Part shown: positions 1-8,300 of the stretch, piece after piece
Layout of the letters: every line of letters starts with the position of its first letter
How positions within the stretch are numbered: position 1 is the stretch's first letter
Assembly: GCA_015679605.1 (NCBI GenBank)
Contig: JAAAVE010000533.1
Location: 1,887-17,407, forward strand
From: Podila epigama
Lineage: Eukaryota; Mortierellomycota; Mortierellomycetes; Mortierellales; Mortierellaceae
Length of the DNA stretch: 15,521 nt
Reading direction: 5' to 3'
The notes under the pieces: generated by a model
Databases searched by the model: none
The model's input: the letters and a program-made list of their open reading frames with translations, nothing else
Told to the model about the DNA's origin: nothing
Translations under genes and position numbers: made by a program

Positions 1-10
1 GAAATTGGTG

Positions 11-16
11 TTTATT
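11..16 (-). terminator. Poly(A) signal AATAAA of RPL27
   Basis: The plus strand reads TTTATT, so the minus strand reads AATAAA 42 nt past the RPL27 stop codon. This is the canonical position and sequence of a cleavage/polyadenylation signal. The call rests on motif and location only. Confidence 0.5.
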
Positions 17-57
17 CGTTCGAAAAGAAACCGTTCAAAAGAAACACCCAAGGACGT

Positions 58-1647
58 TTAGAAACGGAGCTTGGTGAAGAACCACTTGTTCTTGCCGCTG
101 TTGTATCTGTATACGATTAAAAACAAACAAACAAACAAACAAATAAACAAAACACAGTTAGTCTTCTCATTAATCATTCTCGAAACGCGTGAATCTTGAC
201 CATACAACGAAAAAAATATAAAGATCTGTACCTCTCCTCGAAGAGCTTCTTGATGGCCTTCTTGGCTTCCTCGCGCTGGGTGGGCTCCTTGAAAGAGTCA
301 AGGGTGACAACCGACTTCAAGGACTCCAACTCCAAACCGTAACTAATAGAGACACATAAAAAAAAAAAAGAGAAATCGATCGACAATGAGAAACATTGTC
401 TTATTCAAATTATCCGTTTCCCCCGGTAGAAAAAAATAATTGTCCACTGATTACACGTATAAATCTAACAAAAAAAAAGATATCCTTACCGGGTGGGCAT
501 CAAGTGGTTGTAGTTGATGACCTTGATGAAAGGCTTGACCTTGGAGCGCTTAGCGACGCGCTTCTTGCCCATGTTCTTGGTGATCTTGAGGGGGTAACGC
601 TCGACACCGGCAACAATGGCGTGACCGTAACCGCGCTCCTTAGTACCCTCATCGACATGTAATAGCGGGCAATAGTTTCATAGCAAAAATAAAAGAAAAG
701 CACAAGAAAAAAAAATACACAAGCATATGTCATACGAATCTTTCACAAACTTTCCAAAGCGAGGAAAGAGAGTATCAAGATGAATGGTTTTTGAGGATAA
801 AAACAAGAAAAAGAGAAAAAAAGAAACAAAAAATCCTTGGACGCTTCGATCACACGTTGGACATCCTGTTAAAAAAAAAAGGGTTGTATCCTTTTGTGCA
901 ACTGAAGATTCAGCCCTCCACCTTAATAGCCACCTTTGTCCTCCAATATTGTCTGTTCCGGTCTGCGAAAGAGTTGTTGGAATCGTGTTCAAGTGTTTTT
1001 CAAGCAGTTGTAGGTTGAATCATAGTTCCGGCATGCAAAAATAAATAAATAAATCAAGTCCTCCACACTGCCATGTTTCTCCATTGATGTTTGAAACATC
1101 AACAACAGAAAAGTGTCGAGGGAGAAAAAAAAAGATGTTGGTAATCTCATGCTGAATCCTGCAATTGATCTCTGTTGCTCGCCAAATCGCAAAGTGGGTT
1201 TTCACATTGCCGTCTGGAATCCTGCCTGCTGAAAAAGACATTCATCCTGTGAATCCTGCCCAGAATGTATCCTGATGAAAGTTGTCTCCAAAAATCCTTG
1301 CAGATGCCATAAAAAGCCGAGAATGAACAAAAAATACAAAGAATGCATCCATGGGTCGAAAGGAATGGGAGGGGGAGGAGTGATGAAGGGAATTGAAGTT
1401 GGTTTGTTATTTTTCACGATGACGGCCTTCTTGCCAGCGTAACGACCGTTAAGGATGACGGCGACCTATAGGTAGGTGATGGATACAGGGTGTTAAATGA
1501 TGTCTCTCGAATCCTGAAAGTCGCCTGGTTGTCATGCACTGCATGGGTAGGGTCCTCGAGACGGATGTGTCGATCGATGGATCCTTCCACTCCTCTGTTC
1601 ACAGACGGATGGTTGGCATGTACCTTTCCGCTTTTCATAAACTTCAT
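58..1647 (-). CDS. RPL27: 60S ribosomal protein L27 (eL27), five exons
   Basis: This gene encodes large-subunit ribosomal protein eL27, a KOW-domain protein of the cytosolic ribosome. Exons on the minus strand are 1647-1624 (MKFMKSGK), 1465-1411 ([18 protein letters not shown] plus one base), 658-490 ([12 protein letters not shown] through NYNHLMPT), 342-232 ([12 protein letters not shown] through KKLFEE) and 106-58 ([15 protein letters not shown], stop TAA). Introns 1, 3 and 4 are GT-AG (158, 147 and 125 nt) and split codons cleanly. Intron 2 (1410-659, 752 nt) gives the full family sequence only if it is read as AT-AC; the GT-AG alternative (1417-648) stays in frame but deletes six residues of the conserved KOW segment. 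The product is 135 residues, against 136 in yeast and human. MKFMKSGK matches the usual family N-terminus less one residue, which supports the start. It is transcribed divergently from the F-box gene. Identity is secure; the intron 2 borders are not. Confidence 0.93.
659..1410 (-). other. RPL27 intron 2, apparent AT-AC borders
   Basis: This 752-nt interval separates the exon ending in the codons for AVIVK plus A from the exon beginning AT GTC GAT GAG. Removing exactly these bases gives [18 protein letters not shown], which aligns without gaps to human AVIVKNIDDGT and yeast VVIVKPHDEG. The intron would start ATAACAAACC and end CTATTAC. The start does not match the U12 donor consensus ATATCCTT, so this is either an unusual AT-AC intron or a sign that the true borders or a microexon were missed. 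It holds nine ATCCT pentamers on the plus strand and no convincing snoRNA. Confidence 0.5.
1219..1298. repeat. Cluster of AATCCTG/CAGGATT motifs in RPL27 intron
   Basis: ATCCT occurs at 1219, 1244, 1253, 1269 and 1294 within 80 nt. Further copies lie at 833, 863, 888 and 1156 in the same intron and at 1511 and 1581 in intron 1. The extended form is AATCCTG on the plus strand, CAGGATT on the transcribed strand. Spacing is irregular, so this is a dispersed motif rather than a tandem repeat. Confidence 0.6.
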
Positions 1648-1810
1648 TTTTTTAATCAAGGCGAAATTGAAAGAGGGGGACTCAAACCACCAGCCGCCTG
1701 CACTCGAAAAATCTACTCTCTCTCCAGTCAGTCACCCCCCCCAACTGTGACAGAGAAAAAAAAATGAGAGACTCAAGTCACGTGTAAATCGAGTCTCTTC
1801 CAAACTTGAC
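1648..1810. promoter_or_regulatory. Divergent promoter of RPL27 and the F-box gene
   Basis: Only 163 nt separate the start codons of RPL27 (minus) and the F-box gene (plus), so both must draw on this interval. It contains CACGTG at 1779-1784, flanked by the arms AGAGACTC (1767-1774) and GAGTCTCT (1791-1798). CACGTG is the core site of bHLH factors such as Cbf1, which controls ribosomal protein genes in some fungi. No TATA box is evident. A promoter role is certain from geometry; the factor is inferred. Confidence 0.7.
1767..1798. promoter_or_regulatory. Inverted repeat around a CACGTG E-box
   Basis: Two perfect 8-bp arms, AGAGACTC and GAGTCTCT, enclose 16 nt whose middle is CACGTG (1779-1784). 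The E-box centre is within one base of the arm centre, so the whole 32-nt element is nearly symmetrical. This suits a dimeric DNA-binding protein with extended contacts. It lies 27 nt before the F-box gene ATG and 132 nt before that of RPL27. Confidence 0.55.
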
Positions 1811-3376
1811 ATGTCCGACCGCAGCGCCAAGACAAAGAGTATTTTACATTCAAACTATTCTACCTCCTTGTCCAACTTTTTTGTCACTTTAATTCTTACC
1901 CCAATTTACCCAGCCATGAGTGAGAATCAACCAACGAATCACCTCTCCAACCCTCGAGAATCTGTCATGTCACTACCTGAATTGCGTGCCTTCATTCGCG
2001 CTTACTTGACCTTGGCCGACATTCGTGCCATGGTCTCAGTATCTCATACATGGTTCGATTTTTGGGCACCCGAACTATACTCGTCTCTCTACTTGCCAGA
2101 ATACTCTCAGGAACGATACGAGGACACTCCAAACATCATAAAATATGGCCACCACGTAAAGTCTCTTCGCGTCTACAGTACCTCCTTTGATTGGACCCAG
2201 TTCCTTATTGCTCACATGCCCAACCTCCAACGGTTCGAGCTCACGCGTGCACAGATGACAGCCCGTGAACTCGATTCAGTCCTGGCTGCTTTGCCACCCA
2301 CTGTGTGTCATCTCCTTGTCGTCCCACGGTCGTTAGTTCAACCAAAGATTGGACTCGTCTCTTGGTTCCCAGAACCCATGATCCGTGCTGTTGCCAATGT
2401 GCAAAATCTTTATTCGCTCGATTGGGGCGCGTCCGGCATGACTGTCCATGTTGACGACATCCTTCACATCTTGAAGCACTGTCCTCATCTCAAGTCACTC
2501 GAGTTGAGAGACCTTAAAATTGTCTATCTGGGTTCCGGGTCCAAAGTTGACCATGATGTCTTTGCCATGTCGGGCCGTCCCTCTGACCCTCCTGGTCCTG
2601 AACATCCTATCAATAACACAGACAAAGATGCACTCTACGGTGGTCGTCGCTTGCTGAAACTAGGGCTTTATGGTTCTCACATCTCAGATCAAGGTCTTTT
2701 GCGACTCTTGGGCATTCATTTGACCCCTCACAACGATGTCCCTAGCAACACTCTATCTCATCATCATACCCATCATCCTCTATCGCATCTCACAGTCAAC
2801 CAATGCTTCAGCCTTACTCACATATCCGCAGCTCGGATTGTTCAGGAATGCAGTCGATTATCTTACCTCAATCTTGAACAGAGTACGATGGCATCAAGCA
2901 CCTTGTTCCAACAACAGAATCCATGGGCATGTGCACCATCGATCACCTCCCTCTATTTACATATCATACCTACCAACTTTGATGCCTATGTCAGTCACAG
3001 GCAAAACAGTCTGCTCAAACAAGGCGTGCCACCGTTTTCAGAGGCTGAACAGCAGTCAATTCGAGACTGCCTAAGAGCCATGACCCATCTCGAGACACTC
3101 AAACTCACCGGTTATCCAATTGATTTTACAGTGATTGAGGATATGTCCTATTTCCCCAATCTCTTGGGTGCATTTATTATGCTGATGACCCGGGTGACGT
3201 TTGAACAACTGAACGAAAACATAACTCGGCTACAAGAGGTATCTACCTCTTGGTTAGCTAAACAACCCACAGGATGGCGCGTCATCATTGGGAGAGGCAA
3301 TACCAACTATCCACCAAAATATTTCATTTACTTTGGTCTCCAAGAGCAAGAACAACAAGGCAAGAACAAGGCATAA
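1811..3376 (+). CDS. F-box/LRR-like protein
   Basis: As a single exon this encodes 521 residues. An F-box-like segment lies near residues 54-96 (from SLPELRAFIRAYLTLAD to WAPELYSSL). It is followed by irregular leucine-rich repeats: MPNLQRFEL, CPHLKSLELRDL, LLKLGLYGSHISDQGLLRL, SRLSYLNLEQS and MTHLETLKLTGYP. In this family the F-box binds Skp1 in an SCF ubiquitin ligase and the repeats bind the substrate; the substrate here is unknown. Such proteins form large families in Mortierella-type fungi. A histidine-rich patch (HHHTHH) lies near residue 316. The start is uncertain: ATG at 1811 opens a frame through a hydrophobic stretch that also looks like a 75-nt in-frame intron (1839-1913), and a second ATG at 1916 sits just before the F-box. 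ATTAAA at 3381 may be its poly(A) signal. Confidence 0.85.
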   Translation: MSDRSAKTKSILHSNYSTSLSNFFVTLILTPIYPAMSENQPTNHLSNPRESVMSLPELRAFIRAYLTLADIRAMVSVSHTWFDFWAPELYSSLYLPEYSQERYEDTPNIIKYGHHVKSLRVYSTSFDWTQFLIAHMPNLQRFELTRAQMTARELDSVLAALPPTVCHLLVVPRSLVQPKIGLVSWFPEPMIRAVANVQNLYSLDWGASGMTVHVDDILHILKHCPHLKSLELRDLKIVYLGSGSKVDHDVFAMSGRPSDPPGPEHPINNTDKDALYGGRRLLKLGLYGSHISDQGLLRLLGIHLTPHNDVPSNTLSHHHTHHPLSHLTVNQCFSLTHISAARIVQECSRLSYLNLEQSTMASSTLFQQQNPWACAPSITSLYLHIIPTNFDAYVSHRQNSLLKQGVPPFSEAEQQSIRDCLRAMTHLETLKLTGYPIDFTVIEDMSYFPNLLGAFIMLMTRVTFEQLNENITRLQEVSTSWLAKQPTGWRVIIGRGNTNYPPKYFIYFGLQEQEQQGKNKA

Positions 3377-3511
3377 TGAAATTAAAAAAGAGTCCCATGT
3401 GGGGAGAAACATAAAAAAATTATATATATACAAATCACGTGAGAAGTTGGCCCAATTTGAACAACGTCTGTTGTGCGAATTGGATCCGCCTCTCTTTCAT
3501 CATCATACAAC
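3377..3511 (+). promoter_or_regulatory. RPL23 promoter with TCACGTGA and a TA-rich box
   Basis: This 135-nt gap lies between the F-box stop codon and the RPL23 ATG. It holds an alternating TA stretch near 3418-3431 that could act as a TATA element, and CACGTG at 3436-3441 in the context TCACGTGA, 71-76 nt before the ATG. The RPL27 promoter carries the same TCACGTG core. Another CACGTG (3530-3535) lies five bases inside RPL23 intron 1. Confidence 0.6.
3381..3386 (+). terminator. Probable poly(A) signal ATTAAA of the F-box gene
   Basis: ATTAAA, the commonest variant of AATAAA, begins five bases after the stop codon. The next start codon is only 125 nt downstream, so the transcript must end in this interval or run into the RPL23 promoter. 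The call rests on motif and position only. Confidence 0.35.
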
Positions 3512-5058
3512 ATGTCTGCTAAGGGTACGCACGTGACCTCAACGTTCATGGGCGTTTTTTAATTATTTTGAACAGGCGGTCTCAAAATCGGGGAGCAAAG
3601 GATAGATACATCCAGCCAGCAGCATAACTATCAGGGAGAAACCATCCATTAGTGTATCCATCGGAACGACATCGTTTTTCTACACCAAATGATACTTTAC
3701 TGTATCAGGAATCAAAAAAAAAGAGGAGGGACACACAAGGAGGAATGAATGAGAGGCGTTCATGCATGACTCTACCAACATCACCTATCGACTTTTTTTC
3801 CCTCCCGATGATGAGTGGTTATCATGGGATGACCTTTTTTTTTTGGAAATCGAAAGAGAAAAAAAAAGAGAGAGACAGGAGCAGAGACGATTTGCCTTGT
3901 TTCCCTCTTTTTTTTCGTCGTCGATCACCGGCAAAATCTAACATCAATGGACGTCTTCAGGATTACAGCTACCAAACAAAAAAAAACACAAAAGAGAGTG
4001 AACATGAGGGTTTACAGACATCTTTAAAAGCAGGATCAGTCCAATGAACCAACAGAACTCAACATCACTATAAGCCAGCCACACGCAACATCTCGATTAT
4101 TTTTCTTGGAGGGAACCCTCCCTGCTACACCAATTTCATCAGAGTAACTTAATCGCAGGAATAAAGAAGACAGCACAAAGTGGCGTTGAAATGTCAACAT
4201 GGCATGCCGAAGCTTTGATCCTGTATACATCCAAAAAAATCAAGGGAAATCGACAGTTCAAATCAAAGGGAAACTTTGAGAAGGAGAGGGCATCCAGCAT
4301 CACAAGGAAGACTTTTTTTTTTTTAAAAAAAAAACTGGAGCCTCACACACACATACACCCCTTTCTCCCCCTCCTCGTGTTTTGTTTTTAGGTGGAGCTG
4401 CTTCCGGAAACAAGTTCCGTATGACTTTGGGTTTGCCCGTTGGTGCCGTCATGAACTGCGCCGATAACTCTGGCGCCAAGAACTTGTACGTCATCGCCGT
4501 CAAGGGTATTCACGGACGTCTCAACAAGTTGCCCGCTGGTGGTGTCGGTGACATGGTCATGGCCACTGTCAAGAAGGGAAAGCCAGAGTTGAGAAAGAAG
4601 GGTATGGAGTCTATTTTTGTTTTACTTTTTTTTTTTCACTCGTTATTCTAAAGAACAAAAAAAACGAAAAAAAGGGACAAGAAGAATGAAAAAAATTGAC
4701 CTCTTGCAATGTGTTCTACATTCTATAGTTATGCCCGCTGTCATCATTCGCCAGCGCAAGGCTTGGCGCCGTCGCGACGGTGTCTTCATCTACTTTGAGG
4801 GTAAGGAAAAAAACACATTTATGTTGCACGTTGTCTATGTCAAGTGATAATAACGAGACAAGGTGAAAAAAAAGTACCAGTTACTAATCGAACGTATTCA
4901 TATCGAAAATCATAATAATAATAATAATAATAGACAACGCCGGTGTCATCGTCAACCCCAAGGGTGAAATGAAGGGATCTGCCATCACTGGTCCCGTCGG
5001 TAAGGAGTGCGCCGATTTGTGGCCCCGTATCGCTTCCTGCGCTGGTACCGTCGTTTAA
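3512..5058 (+). CDS. RPL23: 60S ribosomal protein L23 (uL14), four exons
   Basis: This gene encodes uL14 of the cytosolic large subunit, which lies at the subunit interface near the factor-binding site. Exons are 3512-3524 (MSAK plus one base), 4392-4601 ([10 protein letters not shown] through KPELRKK), 4729-4800 ([23 protein letters not shown]) and 4934-5058 (NAGVIVN through CAGTVV, stop TAA). All introns are GT-AG with phase-1 junctions: 867, 127 and 133 nt. The protein is 139 residues against 140 in human, and landmarks such as [40 protein letters not shown]'s first half and [10 protein letters not shown] are intact. The tiny first exon, cut just after the start, is common in ribosomal protein genes. 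It probably shares E-box control with RPL27. Confidence 0.96.
3525..4391 (+). other. RPL23 intron 1, 867 nt
   Basis: Donor GTACGC follows the 13-nt first exon, and acceptor TTTTAG precedes GTGGAGCTGC. The intron is six to seven times longer than the other two in this gene and rich in A and T runs. An open frame at 3652-4047 is low-complexity K/R/S-rich reading of these runs and is not taken as a gene. A lone box-C-like ATGATGA at 3808-3814 has no box D partner nearby. I see no RNA gene that I can support. Confidence 0.8.
4912..4932 (+). repeat. AAT/ATA microsatellite at the 3' end of RPL23 intron 3
   Basis: About seven ATA/AAT triplets run directly into the acceptor TAG (AG at 4932-4933). 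A yeast-like branch-point match, TACTAAT at 4882-4888, lies about 46 nt upstream. The repeat therefore replaces the usual pyrimidine tract between branch point and acceptor and contains no AG before the true one. Confidence 0.75.
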
Positions 5059-5310
5059 AGAAAATAAAAAATTTGAACAAGGACGATTCACAGATCAAAA
5101 AAATCATCGCGTATTTTTATTTGTGTATATTTTTTGCATGGTTATGAGCTGGTGGAAATTTGTGGAGAACGACTTGGTCAGGAATCAATTATCCAAGATT
5201 GGAAAGAAAAAAAAAGGGAGACGTAAAGTTTTATGATTTGGATTTTGGGCGAAGCAACTTCCAGTAGACAAAAACAAGCTGCAAGCTGAAATTGAATGCA
5301 AAAAAATGAT
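5059..5310. terminator. Convergent 3' region of RPL23 and the regulator gene
   Basis: RPL23 (plus) and the transcription factor gene (minus) face each other across 252 nt. AATAAA at 5063-5068, five bases after the RPL23 stop, is its likely poly(A) signal. For the minus gene the plus strand reads TTTATT at 5309-5314, so AATAAA overlaps its stop codon. No gene or repeat is seen in the rest, which is A/T-rich. Confidence 0.6.
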
Positions 5311-8300
5311 TTATTTTAGTCCTGCACTGGCAATATAACTATTCCACTCATCCCAGTCAATCGTATTCGGGATCCCAAAGAAAGGGTTGGGAACAGCGAC
5401 TAGATTTGAATTGTTCAGTAGTCCAGACGCGTTGTTGTTCTCTTGGGATGGGAAAAGGGACAGATTGGAGTAGTCCGTTGACCGTTGTGGGAGAACTGCC
5501 GAGTCACCAAACGACGAAAGATTGGAACTGCTGAGATTGGCAAAGCTTTGTTGGAGTGTCTTTGGGGGAGTATGTTCACATATGTTGCCAGCATTGGCCA
5601 GCGCAAAAACGGCCGCATTTGGAGCTCCTGCTAGGTCCTGCCCTACAGGGAAGCCATGAATAGAGGCTGGTCTTTGTGATAGTTGTTGCTGTTGTTGCTG
5701 TTGTTGTTGCTGCTGCTGCTGTTGCTGCTGTTGCTGCTGTTGCTGCTGTTGCTGCTGTTGCTGCTGCTGGAGATACCCTTGAAGCTGCTGTTGCTGGTTC
5801 AGATAGTCTTGTTGTTGCTTCACCTGTTGGTTCAACTGGCTATTGAACTGCGTTTGTGTATTCAAGGGTTGCGCGGCCTTGCCCTGGAGCGCCATTGGGC
5901 AAAGGATTCTAGTTGCTGCTGAGGTGGTTGCGGTTGCGTCTGTTGCGAAAACATTTGCTCAAAGTCCATAAAGGGTTGACCATCAGCAAACATGCCAGGC
6001 GTCGTCAGGGATGAGAACGTAAACAGGTTCTCTGGCTCCTTGCTAAAGTCCACCATCGGGGTACTCGTTGTAGGCGACGGGGATGACCCCGATGGGGTCT
6101 GGCCAAAGACTGAGTTCTGTTGAGCTGTTGGCTTTCGCGTTTTCTTCATGGGACGAGTGGCACCAGAGACCGGTGTGGCAAGGACACTCGCCTCGGACTC
6201 GTGAGAACTGGAGTGGTCATCGTGTAAGGTATCGGGCGTTGAAGGTGCTTCAGACGAGATATGCATATGGCTATGGGTCTCTGGGGTTTGTGACGCACTC
6301 GTAGAGGGTGAGTAGACGATAGAGTTCATGCTCGTCGTTGATGGGAAGCAGCCGGCACAGCCAGTGCCCTTGGGGGCAAACAAGAGTGTGCCGCCTGATG
6401 GATGATTCTGATCTCTCAAGACGATCGGATAGGGGGAGCCGTTCTCGTTAATCTTGGCAACTATGACGGGCTCCAGCATTCGACCTTCAGAGTTGTACTC
6501 TTCAAAGTTGATATGCGCACTCATCAAATCCTCGAGCATTGATGAGGACTTTGCTGCATTAAACCATCGATCACCAAGCTTTTTCATGTAACTAATATTC
6601 TTGGCAATGTTTTTCCTTGATTGCGCTTGGAGTCGGGTGTCCATCGACGCCGAGTTTGTGAGGTGGATGAGGGAGGACAAAAAGACATCATAGGTTGAGA
6701 AATTCCAAGCTGTGTCAACGTTTTCTGCTTCATCCAGTTTCTCGACAAGATGAGTAATGGAGTTGGCAGCTGAAATGCAAATGTTGAGTGACGGAAGTGA
6801 CTCTGAAAGCTTGGTTTTTGTCAATGAAGTGGGAATCATGTACGGCCTATGTAACAGAATCAATGTAGAATCTGTAGATAGCATAACATATAGCCAAGTC
6901 AATTACATGTCATGTAGCAGATTTTGTCATACAAGATGTGAAAGCTCAAGAAAAAACAAAGAAACAAAACAGCAAAGCACACTTTACAATACGACATATG
7001 GAGGCCAGCCACCCATCGATTCATTTTGACCTTGCCAGAAGCAACGGCAGCTTGGTCGTATCGAAGGTCTGTGGGCAAGGCTAAATGCCATTTCGTCAAC
7101 AAGGTGTCGAGCTCTGCGACCTTTGAGCTGACCTGGGCTGGACCGTGGTTCCTCGTGTTGGCAGAATACACGCGTCTGAGGATCTTGCCAAGGATTTGTG
7201 ATAGTTTGATGGATTCTACAAAGAAGCGCATGGCAAAAATGTTTTCCATTCTAGTCTCCTCTTGTGTTTCCCTGCTAGTAACATACTCGTCCGAGTCCTT
7301 CCAGTCCTGCTCAATTAGGGTGGGATAGTCCACATCGCAATCATTGTCGTCGATCTCAAGAGGACGACCCATGGACGTGCTCACCCATCGGTCCATGACA
7401 TAACAAGTCCACCAGAGCCGCTTCCGGACCTCGGTCTCAAGTGGGGGCAGGTGCCAGCGGGCCGAGTTGCGGTGCATTCCCAGATCCTGGGCCATTCGAA
7501 TGGCCATTCCGAGCATGACCCAAACGCGGCCACCAGACTTTGCACTTGTGAAGCGATAGGTGACCATCAGAAGAAGAGCTTGGATGGAAGATTGGCGGGG
7601 TAGTTCGTACTCTAGGTCAACAATCTTTTTGGCGCGTGCAAAGTATTCATCTCCGAATCCTTCGGGGTCTTCATCATGACCAATGATTTCAGGGTTTGTC
7701 GTGAATCGAGAAGCCAACGCAAACATGGCGAACAATAAGACGACAGGGGGCTTTTTTTCCGGATCTGGGTTTCGATATTGTCGCATGAACGAGTTTTTGT
7801 GGACGACTGGTAGGTGAGGGTGGATGTATTGAAAGTAGATCTCGATGAGGTGCTCTGCCAGGTCGTTGGGTGGGAGAGACATGGTGGCGGCTAGGTTCTG
7901 GACTTCTTTATCCTTTTGTATAAGCCATTCCTGATGGTCCCTGATTTTGACGGGGACCATGAGGTATCCATTCTTCAAGAGTTGGTTCTTTTGAATCAGA
8001 TCGATTCCGGAGCTATTGCCGAGGTAACGGACAAAGCCGCCGTCGTCCAGAGACATGGTGTCCATGTATTCAGAGAGTTCGTTAATCTTTTTCCGTGCAT
8101 CCTTGTCAAACGGTTGTACCTCCTCTTCATCCGAGAGAGGGACGTCGTGAGGAGCAATCGAGTCAGTTGCAGGAGACCCGTTTGCAGAGTGATCTGTCGG
8201 TGTGTCGGGCGAGCGTGGAGCCCAGGGGGCATGTGATGAGTCGTCGTCGTTGGCATCTTCAGTGACGCTATCCAGATCGAGTTTTGACCGTTCTCCCGAA

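Noticed and set aside
887-896. GTATCCTTTT, a match to the U12-type splice donor consensus
   Set aside because: It is on the plus strand, whereas the only gene here is on the minus strand.
648-1417. Canonical GT-AG version of RPL27 intron 2
   Set aside because: It keeps frame but removes six conserved residues (VKNVDE) of the KOW domain, and its acceptor GATGAG lacks a pyrimidine tract. The AT-AC reading gives full-length protein, though only cDNA can decide.
1659-1740. tRNA-like stretch on the minus strand (GGGGGACTCAAACC resembling a T-arm, TACTCTCTC a D-arm)
   Set aside because: The anticodon stem and acceptor stem do not pair, and T-stem pairing is imperfect. At most an eroded relic; I could not support an RNA gene.
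3808-3814. Box C motif ATGATGA in RPL23 intron 1, suggesting a C/D snoRNA
   Set aside because: No CTGA box D or terminal stem was found at a suitable distance downstream.
3652-4047. 131-codon open frame inside RPL23 intron 1
   Set aside because: Low-complexity K, R, S and F reading of A and T runs within a well-defined intron.
5683-5922. Plus-strand open frame rich in leucine
   Set aside because: It is the antisense of the polyglutamine tract.
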